Source: Candidatus Sacchlamyda saccharinae
Lineage (GTDB): Bacteria > Chlamydiota > Chlamydiia > Chlamydiales > Rhabdochlamydiaceae
DNA: 64,000 nt
Assembly (NCBI GenBank): GCA_030408505.1
Contig: JAUHQI010000004.1
Span: 1 to 64,000, forward strand
Direction: 5' to 3'
Part shown: in pieces, positions 53,419 through 61,405 of the stretch
How the letters are laid out: the number at the start of each line of letters is the position of its first letter
How positions within the stretch are numbered: the first letter of the stretch is position 1
Notes under the pieces: model-generated
What the model was told of the DNA's origin: nothing
Databases searched by the model: none
Seen by the model: the letters and a program-made list of their open reading frames with translations, nothing else
Made by a program: the position numbers and the translations under genes

Positions 53419-54489
53419 ATGCGGGACTTTCTGATTGTTAAGACATCCTCCATAGGAGACGTGATCCAGTGTTTTCATTTGGTAGATTATTTGAAAGTAC
53501 GCTTTCCAGGATGTGTAATCGATTGGGTCGTGGAAAAAGAAATCGCTCCCTTGCTGCGCGCCCACCCCCATCTAGATCGAGTTTTGGTGATCGATACCAA
53601 GTTATGGCGCAAAAATCCCTTTAAGACCCAGTGCCAAATGTCTGCTTTTCGAAAAGAGCTACGAAAAAAAAACTACGATACCCTTTTTGATTTGCAGGGC
53701 AACACGAAATCAGGATGTGTGACCGCCTTTGCAAAAGCGAGACAAAAAGTTGGGTTTGGTTGGCAAGATGTGACAGAAAAGCCCAATTACTTTTCCACAA
53801 ACGTCCACCTGCCCATCTCTCATGCCAATGTCCGCGAGCGCTATTTGCAGCTTGTACAAGACTATTTTGGTGATAAGGATTGGCCAGAGAGCAAGCCATT
53901 AGAGCTCAGGCTCACTCATGAAGAAGAAAACAGGCTTGAGCGATTGGAGCAACTCTGTTTTGAGCGGCCAAGACTGATGGTCTGTTTTGGGTCCAACTGG
54001 CGAAATAAAACACTTACAGAAGAGACTCTTCTCGCCTTTTTGCAACGGATTGATGAAAAATTTGCCCCATCGTACTTTTTTATCTACGGCAATGAAAATG
54101 AGAAAAAAATTGCGGACCGTTTTGAAAGATCTTTTTCACGATGTAGTCATTCTGTGGGGAACTTAAGTCTTCCGCTTTGGCAGCGCTTTATGCAAGTCGT
54201 AGAAGGGGTGATTTCGATGGACTCTGCAGCCCTCCACCTCTGTGCGACAACCGCAACTCCCACCTTTAGTCTATTTGGCCCCTCGTCTGCTCTTGCTTAC
54301 AAACCGGTAGGAGACAAACACTATGCCTTCCAGGGCTCATGTCCTTATGAAGTGCAGTTTGAGCGGCGATGTCCGCATTTGCGTACATGTGAATCGGGAG
54401 CCTGTCTTAGAGAGGCGTCTGTTGATCTGCTCTTTGAAAAGTTTGATGCTTTTTGGGAGAGGGTCTCCTGTCTTGTGCCAGCTTTCTGA
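53419..54489 (+). CDS. GT9 heptosyltransferase-like glycosyltransferase
   Basis: 356 residues. The N-terminal IVKTSSIGDVIQCFHLV and the C-terminal GVISMDSAALHLCATTATPTFSLFG (donor-binding) are typical of family 9 ADP-heptose transferases. It probably extends the lipopolysaccharide core. The last 83 bases overlap the convergent Nudix gene. Confidence 0.9.
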   Translation: MRDFLIVKTSSIGDVIQCFHLVDYLKVRFPGCVIDWVVEKEIAPLLRAHPHLDRVLVIDTKLWRKNPFKTQCQMSAFRKELRKKNYDTLFDLQGNTKSGCVTAFAKARQKVGFGWQDVTEKPNYFSTNVHLPISHANVRERYLQLVQDYFGDKDWPESKPLELRLTHEEENRLERLEQLCFERPRLMVCFGSNWRNKTLTEETLLAFLQRIDEKFAPSYFFIYGNENEKKIADRFERSFSRCSHSVGNLSLPLWQRFMQVVEGVISMDSAALHLCATTATPTFSLFGPSSALAYKPVGDKHYAFQGSCPYEVQFERRCPHLRTCESGACLREASVDLLFEKFDAFWERVSCLVPAF

Positions 54490-54910
54490 TGGTCTTTTGA
54501 GTGTCGGCAAAAATTTCCTTATGAGTCTCTAAGGCCTCAACCTCTTCCAGGGTAAACCATTTACCGTCATGCAGCGTGCCGCCATTTGGTTTTGCTACAT
54601 AGACAAAATCGATGTGCTGGTGGGCAGGCTCATCGCCCTTAGCTGCGATATTTTCTAAAAGGACCGAGAAGGGGCGAGGGATACTTTTAGCATTCCAGTC
54701 ATCGACCCAAATATTTTCTTCCAACACAAATTCGATTTCAAGGCCTGTCTCTTCAAGCACCTCTCGAACGGCTGTCTCGGGTGGCGTCTCATTCTCTTCG
54801 AGATGACCCCCTGGTGGAAGCCATTTTTGGTGTTTCTCATGAAAGATGAGTAAAAATTTATCTTGATCCAAGATGTAACAAGTAGATGTAAATTGCCTTT
54901 CCATACCCAT
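54407..54910 (-). CDS. Nudix hydrolase
   Basis: 167 residues with the Nudix box (GGHLEENETPPETAVREV followed by LEETGLE), in which GX5EX7REXXEEXG is intact. An ATG two codons later (54904) is equally possible. The substrate is a nucleoside diphosphate derivative, unknown. The C-terminal part overlaps the GT9 gene on the other strand; the mazG gene starts divergently 42 bases away. Confidence 0.88.
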   Translation of the reverse strand: MGMERQFTSTCYILDQDKFLLIFHEKHQKWLPPGGHLEENETPPETAVREVLEETGLEIEFVLEENIWVDDWNAKSIPRPFSVLLENIAAKGDEPAHQHIDFVYVAKPNGGTLHDGKWFTLEEVEALETHKEIFADTQKTIRKLAQDRRPSPKKHQTFQRADQQTPL

Positions 54911-54951
54911 GCATGATAAAATAGAGCCACAATTTTTGGGAGAAAAAAAAG

Positions 54952-55581
54952 ATGCATGGATTTAAAGAATTGATTGAAGTCGCTGATACCCTAAACCAAC
55001 CTGACGGGGGATGCCCTTGGGATCTGGAACAGACATTTGAAACGCTGCGCCCCTACATCCTCGAAGAGGCTCACGAAGCACTCGAAGCGATCGATTCAGG
55101 CGATGATGCCCACATCATTGAAGAACTGGGCGATCTATTTTACACAGTCATCTTCTATGCCAAAGTCGCAGAGCGAGATAATCGTTTTTCCATGTCCCAC
55201 ATCATTGATGGTCTCAAGACAAAGCTAATCCGCCGCCACCCCCACGTTTTCGGAGAGAAAAAAGGTGCCTCCATGGATGAAGTAATGCATAATTGGGAAG
55301 CGATTAAACAGGAAGAAAAGCAAGAGCGGAAAAGCGCGCTAGATGGCATTCCTAAAAGCCTACCGGCTCTACAGCGCGCCTACAAAATTCTGCGCAAAAT
55401 GAAGAAAAAAGGCTTCGCCTCTCCCAAGCGCGAAGAAAAGACCAAAACCGATGCTCTGGCTGGAAAGATCTACGATCTCGTGCGAGAAGCAGCCCATGAA
55501 GAGTTAGACGTTGAAAGCGCATTCCGCACACTTCTTGCTAAAGAAGAAAAGGCTTTTATGAAATGGGAGCAGGATCAGTAA
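54952..55581 (+). CDS. mazG: MazG-type nucleoside triphosphate pyrophosphohydrolase
   Basis: 209 residues. The catalytic EExxE segment appears as ILEEAHEALEAI and the second acidic box as IEELGDLFYTV, as in the first half of E. coli MazG, followed by a shorter second half. It hydrolyses non-canonical NTPs to NMP. The last 26 bases overlap the microprotein frame on the minus strand. Confidence 0.92.
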   Translation: MHGFKELIEVADTLNQPDGGCPWDLEQTFETLRPYILEEAHEALEAIDSGDDAHIIEELGDLFYTVIFYAKVAERDNRFSMSHIIDGLKTKLIRRHPHVFGEKKGASMDEVMHNWEAIKQEEKQERKSALDGIPKSLPALQRAYKILRKMKKKGFASPKREEKTKTDALAGKIYDLVREAAHEELDVESAFRTLLAKEEKAFMKWEQDQ

Positions 55582-55720
55582 CAGTTGCGGGAGCTAGGGA
55601 GCTATCCCCTTCTCCTACACCTTTATGGAGGCGTCGCGACGCAGGGGAACTAGGGAGCGAATCAGGAACTGGATCATGTGGGGGCTCAAGTGATCCTGGT
55701 GGGGTATCTGGAATTGACAT
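55556..55720 (-). CDS. Proline/serine-rich microprotein (54 residues)
   Basis: A frame opening with ATG at 55720, preceded by a near-perfect AAAGGAGG at ideal distance. 54 residues, rich in Pro and Ser (MSIPDTPPGSLEPPHDPVPD...), no cysteine and no membrane segment. It lies 26 bases downstream of the NADAR gene in the same direction, so the two may share a transcript. Function unknown. Confidence 0.55.
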   Translation of the reverse strand: MSIPDTPPGSLEPPHDPVPDSLPSSPASRRLHKGVGEGDSSLAPATVTDPAPIS

Positions 55721-55746
55721 TGCAAACCTCCTTTGACTTAATTTTT

Positions 55747-56349
55747 CTAAACTTTTTTTCCAGTATCGGGGGTTTCTGGTTTTTTGCCTGGAGCGTTGTA
55801 ATGAGTAAATTGATAATCACGAGGAAATAATTGACGCCTCTCATTCACTCCATGCTTTGGAATATTATGGCGTAAATTTTTAAGAGCTCTGCCGACAAGA
55901 TTTTTTTCCCCAGCATTAAAACTACCATAAACCACATCTCTGCATTGAAATTTTGCTGTACCAGTCAACTCTAATGTTTTTGCGAATTCGGGACACTGCC
56001 GAGCTTTTGCATAGAGAACTTTTGTGATACTACTTCTAGGACTCCAATCCTCAGTGGGGCTAAAACTTGGGTCGCTCGCAACTTTGCAGGCCTCAATTCC
56101 ATCTTTGCAGTGATCAAAAGCTTCCGGATTTTTTGAGTATTGGTAAGCATGTTCAGCATCGGCAAATGTTTGTTTCCCTGCTCCGAAGTCCATTTCCAAT
56201 GCGCACGGATAAAGCATACTTAAGCAATTTAAGTGCTCGTGCTCTGCTGTGAAAATCAGTGGCTGACGGGTGCCGAGAGCTTTGGCTGCTGCTAATTGAA
56301 TTTCATCCGAGAGCGAGAGGCGAAAAGGAGTTGCTGCAGAAGCGGACAT
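55747..56349 (-). CDS. NADAR domain (YbiA-like) N-glycosidase
   Basis: 200 residues from the ATG at 56349, with AGGAG upstream; an earlier Met lies in a non-coding leader. The NADAR pattern is visible: FADAEHAYQYSK with the key Glu, DWSPRSSI with Trp, KARQCPEFAKTLELTGTAKF, then CRDVVYGS and KNLVGRALKNLR. NADAR enzymes remove ADP-ribose from guanine bases or hydrolyse riboflavin intermediates. The aromatic after the Asp is Tyr rather than the more usual Trp. No signal peptide. Confidence 0.82.
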   Translation of the reverse strand: MSASAATPFRLSLSDEIQLAAAKALGTRQPLIFTAEHEHLNCLSMLYPCALEMDFGAGKQTFADAEHAYQYSKNPEAFDHCKDGIEACKVASDPSFSPTEDWSPRSSITKVLYAKARQCPEFAKTLELTGTAKFQCRDVVYGSFNAGEKNLVGRALKNLRHNIPKHGVNERRQLFPRDYQFTHYNAPGKKPETPDTGKKV

Positions 56350-56435
56350 TAATATTCTCCTGAGTAAGAAATTGAAAACAAGTATATGGAGCGTAATAGT
56401 TGCAGTCAACTCTAGTTTTGCGCTAAGGTAGGCGG

Positions 56436-57404
56436 ATGAAGAAGCTTTTGTTCGGAGCCCTCCTACTTGTCAACTGTTTGCAGGCAAACGACTACTGGTG
56501 TTTGAATAAATACGTGTCGATTCGTGCTGATTATGGATACATGCGCCGGCAGGAGGTGCGAGATTTGCGCTTAGTGGAAGATACCTCAGAAATCGTCAAA
56601 GATAAACCCAAGAAACGGCTAGATACCGATGACCTCGTTGACCGCTTTGGTTGGCAATCGGCCATTCGTGGGGGCCTTACCTATCATGCAGATTCTTGTA
56701 CATCCTGGGAAGCTCTCTATACTTACTACTTCCCATGGGAGGGAAAGGTAGAAAAAACAGCGGATGGAACACTGCAGTTTCCCTTTGTGGATCCGCTTAT
56801 CTCGTTTGACTTTCGTGATGCAGACATTGCTGATGTGAAATACAAATCGTGGCTCCAAAATGGCGAGTTCAACTACTGGGGGCATCTCACACCGCAGCGT
56901 GTCGACTACTTCTCTTTCTCGTGGAATGCAGGATTGCGTATTCTCTTCTTAAAAGAAACACTCGATCTCCTCTTCACAAAGCAGGAAGATAGTTCTCTAT
57001 ACTCGATCGAGGCGAGAAATGCTCTCTATGGTCCCCAACTAGGGGCTAAGCTCGAAATCAACCCTTCTTGCTGCTGGACCTGGACCTTTATCATTAAGGG
57101 GGCCGGCTTTCTCAACGATGCGAAAAATGAGGTCGAAATCAACGATTTCAATAATGAGATTGAGCTGCGCGACTATGAGAAAAAACGGTGGACTGATAGC
57201 TGGCTACTCGAAGGGTATGGCCAGTTGGCCTACCACCTAAGCAGCTGGCTCAGTTTGCACTTTGCCTACCAAGGCTTCATTCTTACGGGGGTCGCGCTTG
57301 CGCCCAACCAACGAGATATTCGTGCAACAGAAAAGCGTCGCATAAACACCAAAGGCCAAATCGTTATCGACGGGCTCTACGGCGGCCTTACCCTTAGTTT
57401 TTAA
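56436..57404 (+). CDS. MOMP/BBP7-like outer-membrane beta-barrel
   Basis: 322 residues with a signal peptide (MKKLLFGALLLVNCLQA). The mature protein alternates strand-like segments and ends in LYGGLTLSF with a C-terminal phenylalanine. Cysteines occur at CWC-like spacing (NYWCLNK, SCCWTW). The size and pattern fit an environmental-chlamydia porin-like protein. It is divergent from the NADAR gene and convergent with the gene at 57401. Confidence 0.68.
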   Translation: MKKLLFGALLLVNCLQANDYWCLNKYVSIRADYGYMRRQEVRDLRLVEDTSEIVKDKPKKRLDTDDLVDRFGWQSAIRGGLTYHADSCTSWEALYTYYFPWEGKVEKTADGTLQFPFVDPLISFDFRDADIADVKYKSWLQNGEFNYWGHLTPQRVDYFSFSWNAGLRILFLKETLDLLFTKQEDSSLYSIEARNALYGPQLGAKLEINPSCCWTWTFIIKGAGFLNDAKNEVEINDFNNEIELRDYEKKRWTDSWLLEGYGQLAYHLSSWLSLHFAYQGFILTGVALAPNQRDIRATEKRRINTKGQIVIDGLYGGLTLSF

Positions 57405-58024
57405 TAGGGTTGGCATCTCCGATTGTTGCGTTTCTCTGCTAAATGTGGTTTAAGAGGCGCTCTCCCTGTTCTTGCCCAGGTGTATTCATCTTTTGCTGGC
57501 GGTCTAACTGGTGCGGGAGGATCTTCCTCTTTAGGGAATACCGCTTGGATATGAGTCCACATGGTTTGGGCTGTATCCTCTGGTAAAGCTCCAAACTTCG
57601 GGTTTTCAAATGTATAAGTGTTTGCTAGATCGATAACTTGGGTTAGATGCTCTCCTTTTCCTAAGAAATGGGCGGCTAAACTTAAGATAGTAGTAACTTC
57701 ATCTTTTTTGTCATAAGCAATCGCATAGGGGAGTACGACGTGTTTGATCACCCAGAAATAATCAATTTGGAGTTGATGATCAGGATGGAAATAGAAGAGA
57801 AATTGGGCGTTTGAATCAACAAGCTCAGACTCTGTTGTGACTGCAGATAAGAGGACTAATACTTGTTCTAAATGGGCGATGTCTTTGGGAGTAGCAGGTG
57901 TTGTGGCGTAGTAGATGTTGGTATAAGATGCTTGAAAATAGGGGGCTAGGTTTGCAAAAAGGGTATCCAGCTGGCTAGGTGGGGGTGGTTCTACGGGTGG
58001 TGATGAAAGAGTAACTGCTGCCAT
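57401..58024 (-). CDS. Hypothetical protein with proline-rich ends
   Basis: 207 residues from the ATG at 58024 (a TTG four residues earlier is less likely). The N-terminus is Pro-rich (PPVEPPPPSQ) and the C-terminus is Pro/Arg-rich; the middle is helical and acidic. No family is recognised. The inverted repeat element begins three bases upstream of the start codon, so the normal ribosome-binding site may be absent or lie inside the element. Confidence 0.55.
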   Translation of the reverse strand: MAAVTLSSPPVEPPPPSQLDTLFANLAPYFQASYTNIYYATTPATPKDIAHLEQVLVLLSAVTTESELVDSNAQFLFYFHPDHQLQIDYFWVIKHVVLPYAIAYDKKDEVTTILSLAAHFLGKGEHLTQVIDLANTYTFENPKFGALPEDTAQTMWTHIQAVFPKEEDPPAPVRPPAKDEYTWARTGRAPLKPHLAEKRNNRRCQPY

Positions 58025-58027
58025 AAG

Positions 58028-58163
58028 TATACCCAAAACGATTCAAGATTTGACCCTGAACTCAGCTCATCGCACCGTGTCTATGAACACGGCTGCTCTT
58101 CGTTGCTGAAAAATTTGAGGAGCCTCCTTGCCCAAAACCAAATCTTGAATTGTTTTGGGTATA
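58028..58163. repeat. Inverted-repeat element (25-base arms) next to the SRP RNA gene
   Basis: Arms at 58028-58052 and 58139-58163 pair at 24 of 25 bases. Inside are a smaller hairpin, CCGTGT/ACACGG, and GAGG/CCTC. A nested repeat CCCAAAAC/GTTTTGGG (58131-58138 and 58152-58159) overlaps the right arm. The element sits exactly between the SRP RNA 3' end and the gene at 57401-58024. It may be a MITE-like insertion or a terminator for the RNA. Confidence 0.75.
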
Positions 58164-58171
58164 TAAAAAAA

Positions 58172-58267
58172 GCCGGAGAGGTTTCTTGGCAACGAAACAG
58201 ATCCTTAAGGCTGCTACCTTCCGGTCCTGACCTGGTTCGGATGCTTCGCACCCAAGAATTCCCCGGC
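58172..58267 (-). ncRNA. ffs: Signal recognition particle RNA (4.5S RNA)
   Basis: On the minus strand the conserved core GGTCAGGACCGGAAGG and AGCAGCC appear, matching the SRP Alu-less bacterial 4.5S RNA apical loop that binds Ffh. The ends GCCGGGGAATTC and AACCTCTCCGGC pair as the closing stem. A T-run (TTTTTT, 58164-58171) follows directly on the minus strand. About 96 bases, the right size. It escorts membrane and exported proteins. Confidence 0.95.
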
Positions 58268-58296
58268 AAAAGTGAGATTATACCATCCCTTCCCGT

Positions 58297-59427
58297 TTAT
58301 TGCCAGGCAAAGCCGGTAACGGGGCGCTTTCCAGATTCCTGACGTATGTTGATGAGCTTGGCCCCTGGGAAATGGGTAAGTAAAATTTTTTCTACTGAGG
58401 CTTTGCGGTAAGCGAGAATCTCTGCGCTGGCCACACAAAGCCCGGTCCCCAGTCCTTTTCCATAGCCTGTGAAATGGGCTTTTTTGCCACGGATGGCGAC
58501 GGTAAAGTCATTGCTAGGCAATTTGACGGCATTCTGAAAAGTTTGGATATCAAGATCTTTTGCTCCGTCTGGTCCGGTTAGGCGCAGGCCATAAACTTTG
58601 CCCGATTTCTCTGCACGGAAGAGTTGGATTTTAGTGAGTTGTTTTTGCTCTGCAATTTGGGCGAGCGTTTGCAAAGAGATTGAGCTCTTCCAAAGAGACT
58701 TTGTTTTGGCTTGGAGAGAAGGGAGGTTGTCGACCCCAGCGGGGACTTCGACTTCTTTTCGGAAGATCGCAGGGTAGGAAACGCTCCGTCCGGCATGGTC
58801 CAGGCCCCAAGATGCTGCAAAGGGTTTGTTTTTATAGTGGAGGACGAGGTCTCTTGTCCTTTCTATGGCATCGCAAATGGCTTTGCTTTGGGCAATACCT
58901 TGGTAACCTACCGAGTCTGCTTGGAGTTGCCAGGTCGCATAGGCGTCTTTTTCAATATGTTGATAGAGATTGGTTCTTTCTAGAATAACGAGAGAGTCGA
59001 GGGTTTCTTTACTGAGTTTTGTAGAAAGCTTTGGACAGAGCGTTGCTTTGAGGTAGTTTTCAGCGTCCACTTCATTGACGATATTAATAGTGCCGCCGAT
59101 ATTATAAATTTCGATCCATCCTTTGTATTGGATCCCGTTGACGAGGATGCTGCAATTTTTCTCATCGGGTACAATGCGGAGCTGGTGATGGGGAATGAGT
59201 TCGTTCCACTGGAGCCCTTTTTCATGGCTTGAAATGCGGGCTTTAATTTTTTTATTCGATGAAGAGAGAAAGGTTTCTGTTTTGGGGTTGTAGAGTAGGT
59301 GCCTTCCCTGCACTTCGATTTGGGCCTCTTCGGCTAGCTTGGATAAGAGGACTCGGACAGTAACAGGCTTTTCTTCTGCAATAAGAGCGGAGCAAAAGAG
59401 GAGGAGGAGAATCAGGATTTTTTTCAT
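58297..59427 (-). CDS. SpoIID-like septal protein with a changed catalytic position
   Basis: 376 residues with a signal peptide (MKKILILLLLFCSALIA). The SpoIID pattern is visible from NIVNEVDAENYL onward (residues about 115-160) and in GYGKGLGTGLCVASAE near the end. In SpoIID the catalytic Glu lies in a VVxSEMP-type segment; here an ungapped alignment places Lys133 (TLCPKL) there. SpoIID homologues cleave denuded glycan strands at the chlamydial division septum. The stop overlaps the ruvB start by four bases. Confidence 0.8.
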   Translation of the reverse strand: MKKILILLLLFCSALIAEEKPVTVRVLLSKLAEEAQIEVQGRHLLYNPKTETFLSSSNKKIKARISSHEKGLQWNELIPHHQLRIVPDEKNCSILVNGIQYKGWIEIYNIGGTINIVNEVDAENYLKATLCPKLSTKLSKETLDSLVILERTNLYQHIEKDAYATWQLQADSVGYQGIAQSKAICDAIERTRDLVLHYKNKPFAASWGLDHAGRSVSYPAIFRKEVEVPAGVDNLPSLQAKTKSLWKSSISLQTLAQIAEQKQLTKIQLFRAEKSGKVYGLRLTGPDGAKDLDIQTFQNAVKLPSNDFTVAIRGKKAHFTGYGKGLGTGLCVASAEILAYRKASVEKILLTHFPGAKLINIRQESGKRPVTGFAWQ

Positions 59428-60419
59428 GGAAGCTCCTTCTCTAGGTGTTTGTAGGCTTTGTCGGTGGCCTCGCGACCCCGTGGTGTGTGACGGAGCAGGC
59501 CTTGCATGACGAGGTAGGGCTCATACACTTCGGAAAGAGTAGAAGCGTCTTCGCTCAAGGCAACAGCTAAGGTATTGAGGCCCACGGGACCTCCATTGTG
59601 GTGGTCGATGATGGTTTCCAAGAGCTTTTTATCCATCTCATCAAGCCCGATATGGTCGATAGCCAGCATTTGCAAAGCTTGCAAAGTGGCGTCTAGATCG
59701 ATGGGGTTTTTGTGATGGATCTGCGCAAAATCGCGGACCCAGCGCAGGAGGTGATTTGCGATCCTGGGGGTGCCGCGCGACCTGGTTGCAATTTCTAGAG
59801 CAGCTTCAGGTAGGATGGCGACTTTTAGGAGCTTTGCAGATCTGGTAAGGATGGTGGCTAGGGTTTCTGGGTCGTAGTATTCTAGTCTACAAGAGAACGC
59901 AAAGCGTGAGCGCATTGGGGAGCTAAGCAAACCACTGCGAGTGGTGGCCCCTACGAGGGTAAATCGTTTGAGTTTTACTTGTACCGACCGGCTGCTGGGG
60001 CCACTGTCAATGAGTAGATCGAGAGAAAAATCTTCCATCGCCGGATAGAGATACTCTTCAATCGCCTTATTGAGTCTGTGGATCTCGTCGATAAATAGGA
60101 CGTCTCCTTCTTCGAGATTGGTTAAAAGCCCTGCGAGATCGGCCGCCTTTTCAATGGTTGGCCCTGAGGTGGTGACAAGATTGGTCCCCATCTCGTGGGC
60201 AAGGATACTCGCAAGGGTCGTTTTTCCAAGTCCGGGTGGTCCATGGAAAAGAGCATGGCCCAGGGGCTCTTGTCTTTGTTTTGCGGCCTGGAGGAAAACA
60301 TTCAGACGTTGTTTCAAAGGTTCTTGTCCTGAAAAATCGGACAATTTCTTCGGACGCAGGGGGGCGTCGAAGGGAGGATCTTTTTCTGCTAGGGAAGATT
60401 GGATGTACGACTCGGTCAT
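59424..60419 (-). CDS. ruvB: Holliday junction branch migration ATPase RuvB
   Basis: 331 residues from the ATG at 60419. It has FHGPPGLGKTTLAS (Walker A), VLFIDEIHRLNKAIEE (Walker B), the sensor GATTRSGLLSSPMRSRF and C-terminal winged-helix features. It drives branch migration with RuvA. The divergent dcd gene matches the ruvB-dcd neighbourhood of Chlamydia. Confidence 0.97.
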   Translation of the reverse strand: MTESYIQSSLAEKDPPFDAPLRPKKLSDFSGQEPLKQRLNVFLQAAKQRQEPLGHALFHGPPGLGKTTLASILAHEMGTNLVTTSGPTIEKAADLAGLLTNLEEGDVLFIDEIHRLNKAIEEYLYPAMEDFSLDLLIDSGPSSRSVQVKLKRFTLVGATTRSGLLSSPMRSRFAFSCRLEYYDPETLATILTRSAKLLKVAILPEAALEIATRSRGTPRIANHLLRWVRDFAQIHHKNPIDLDATLQALQMLAIDHIGLDEMDKKLLETIIDHHNGGPVGLNTLAVALSEDASTLSEVYEPYLVMQGLLRHTPRGREATDKAYKHLEKELP

Positions 60420-60493
60420 AAAATTTAATGGTAGCTTGAAAACTTCTACCCAAGTATATAATACCTTTGAAGAAAAAACCACAAGGAATTGCT

Positions 60494-61060
60494 ATGAGTT
60501 TACAATCTGATCGTTGGATTCGGAAAATGGCGAAGGAAACGGGAATGATCGAGCCATTTGTCGATGGCCTTGTTCGAGAAAATGAAGGAAAGAAAATCGT
60601 CAGCTATGGCCTTTCTAGCTACGGGTATGATCTTCGCGTATCGGACCATTTCAAGGTCTTTACGAATATGAACAATTCGATTGTCGATCCTAAATCCTTC
60701 GATGAGAGTGCGTTTGTCGATGTGATTGCCGATGAGTGTGTCATTCCGCCCAACTCGTTTGCTTTGGCTAAAAGCGTTGAATTTTTTCGTATTCCAAGAG
60801 ATGTCCTTACCCTTTGCATTGGGAAATCTACCTACGCAAGATGCGGAATCATTGTCAACGTAACCCCTTTTGAGCCCGAATGGGAAGGGTACGTGACCTT
60901 AGAAATTTCTAATACGACGCCCTTGCCAGCAAAAATTTATGCCAACGAAGGGCTAGCCCAAGTCCTTTTCTATCAAGCAGCTGAGGTTTGCGAGACCTCT
61001 TATGCAGACCGAAATGGCAAGTACATGGGGCAAGTGGAAATCACATTACCCATTGCTTAA
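60494..61060 (+). CDS. dcd: dCTP deaminase
   Basis: 188 residues from the ATG at 60494, with AAGGAA upstream. It shows [27 protein letters not shown] and [10 protein letters not shown] typical of the dUTPase-fold Dcd. It deaminates dCTP to dUTP for thymidylate synthesis. Another gene starts 18 bases later. Confidence 0.96.
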   Translation: MSLQSDRWIRKMAKETGMIEPFVDGLVRENEGKKIVSYGLSSYGYDLRVSDHFKVFTNMNNSIVDPKSFDESAFVDVIADECVIPPNSFALAKSVEFFRIPRDVLTLCIGKSTYARCGIIVNVTPFEPEWEGYVTLEISNTTPLPAKIYANEGLAQVLFYQAAEVCETSYADRNGKYMGQVEITLPIA

Positions 61061-61078
61061 TATTCAAATTTAGGCAAA

Positions 61079-61405
61079 ATGACGTTTAGAGATACTTGTG
61101 GAATGAAATCGAAAGGACCCGCGCTATACGCTTTTTTCTTTCGCTGTTGGTGGACGATCCTCCTCCTTATTTTCTGCTACGGGCTTTATTTGCATGCGAT
61201 GCATACAAAAAAAGAGCTCTATGTGGACTTGAAAACTAAGGTGGATCTTTTGCAGCAGCAGCTTGAGTTGGCAACAGTTGCAAGAGAAGACCTCTTATTG
61301 CAAATCCAGAGCCAAACCGATCCCGCATGGGTAGAAATGCTTCTAAAAAAACACCTCGGCATGTCCGGATTTGGTCAAACCAAAGTGTACTTCGATAAAG
61401 AATGA
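61079..61405 (+). CDS. FtsB/DivIC-like septum formation protein candidate
   Basis: 108 residues from 61079, or 100 from a second ATG at 61103. One membrane helix (about residues 20-38) is followed by a coiled coil (VDLLQQQLELATVAREDLLLQI) and a C-terminal segment DPAWVEMLLKKHLGMSGFGQTKVYF, which resembles the FtsB/DivIC ending. In other bacteria such proteins form a complex with FtsL and FtsQ to activate septal synthesis. Chlamydiae lack FtsZ. The stop overlaps the next start by four bases. Confidence 0.6.
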   Translation: MTFRDTCGMKSKGPALYAFFFRCWWTILLLIFCYGLYLHAMHTKKELYVDLKTKVDLLQQQLELATVAREDLLLQIQSQTDPAWVEMLLKKHLGMSGFGQTKVYFDKE

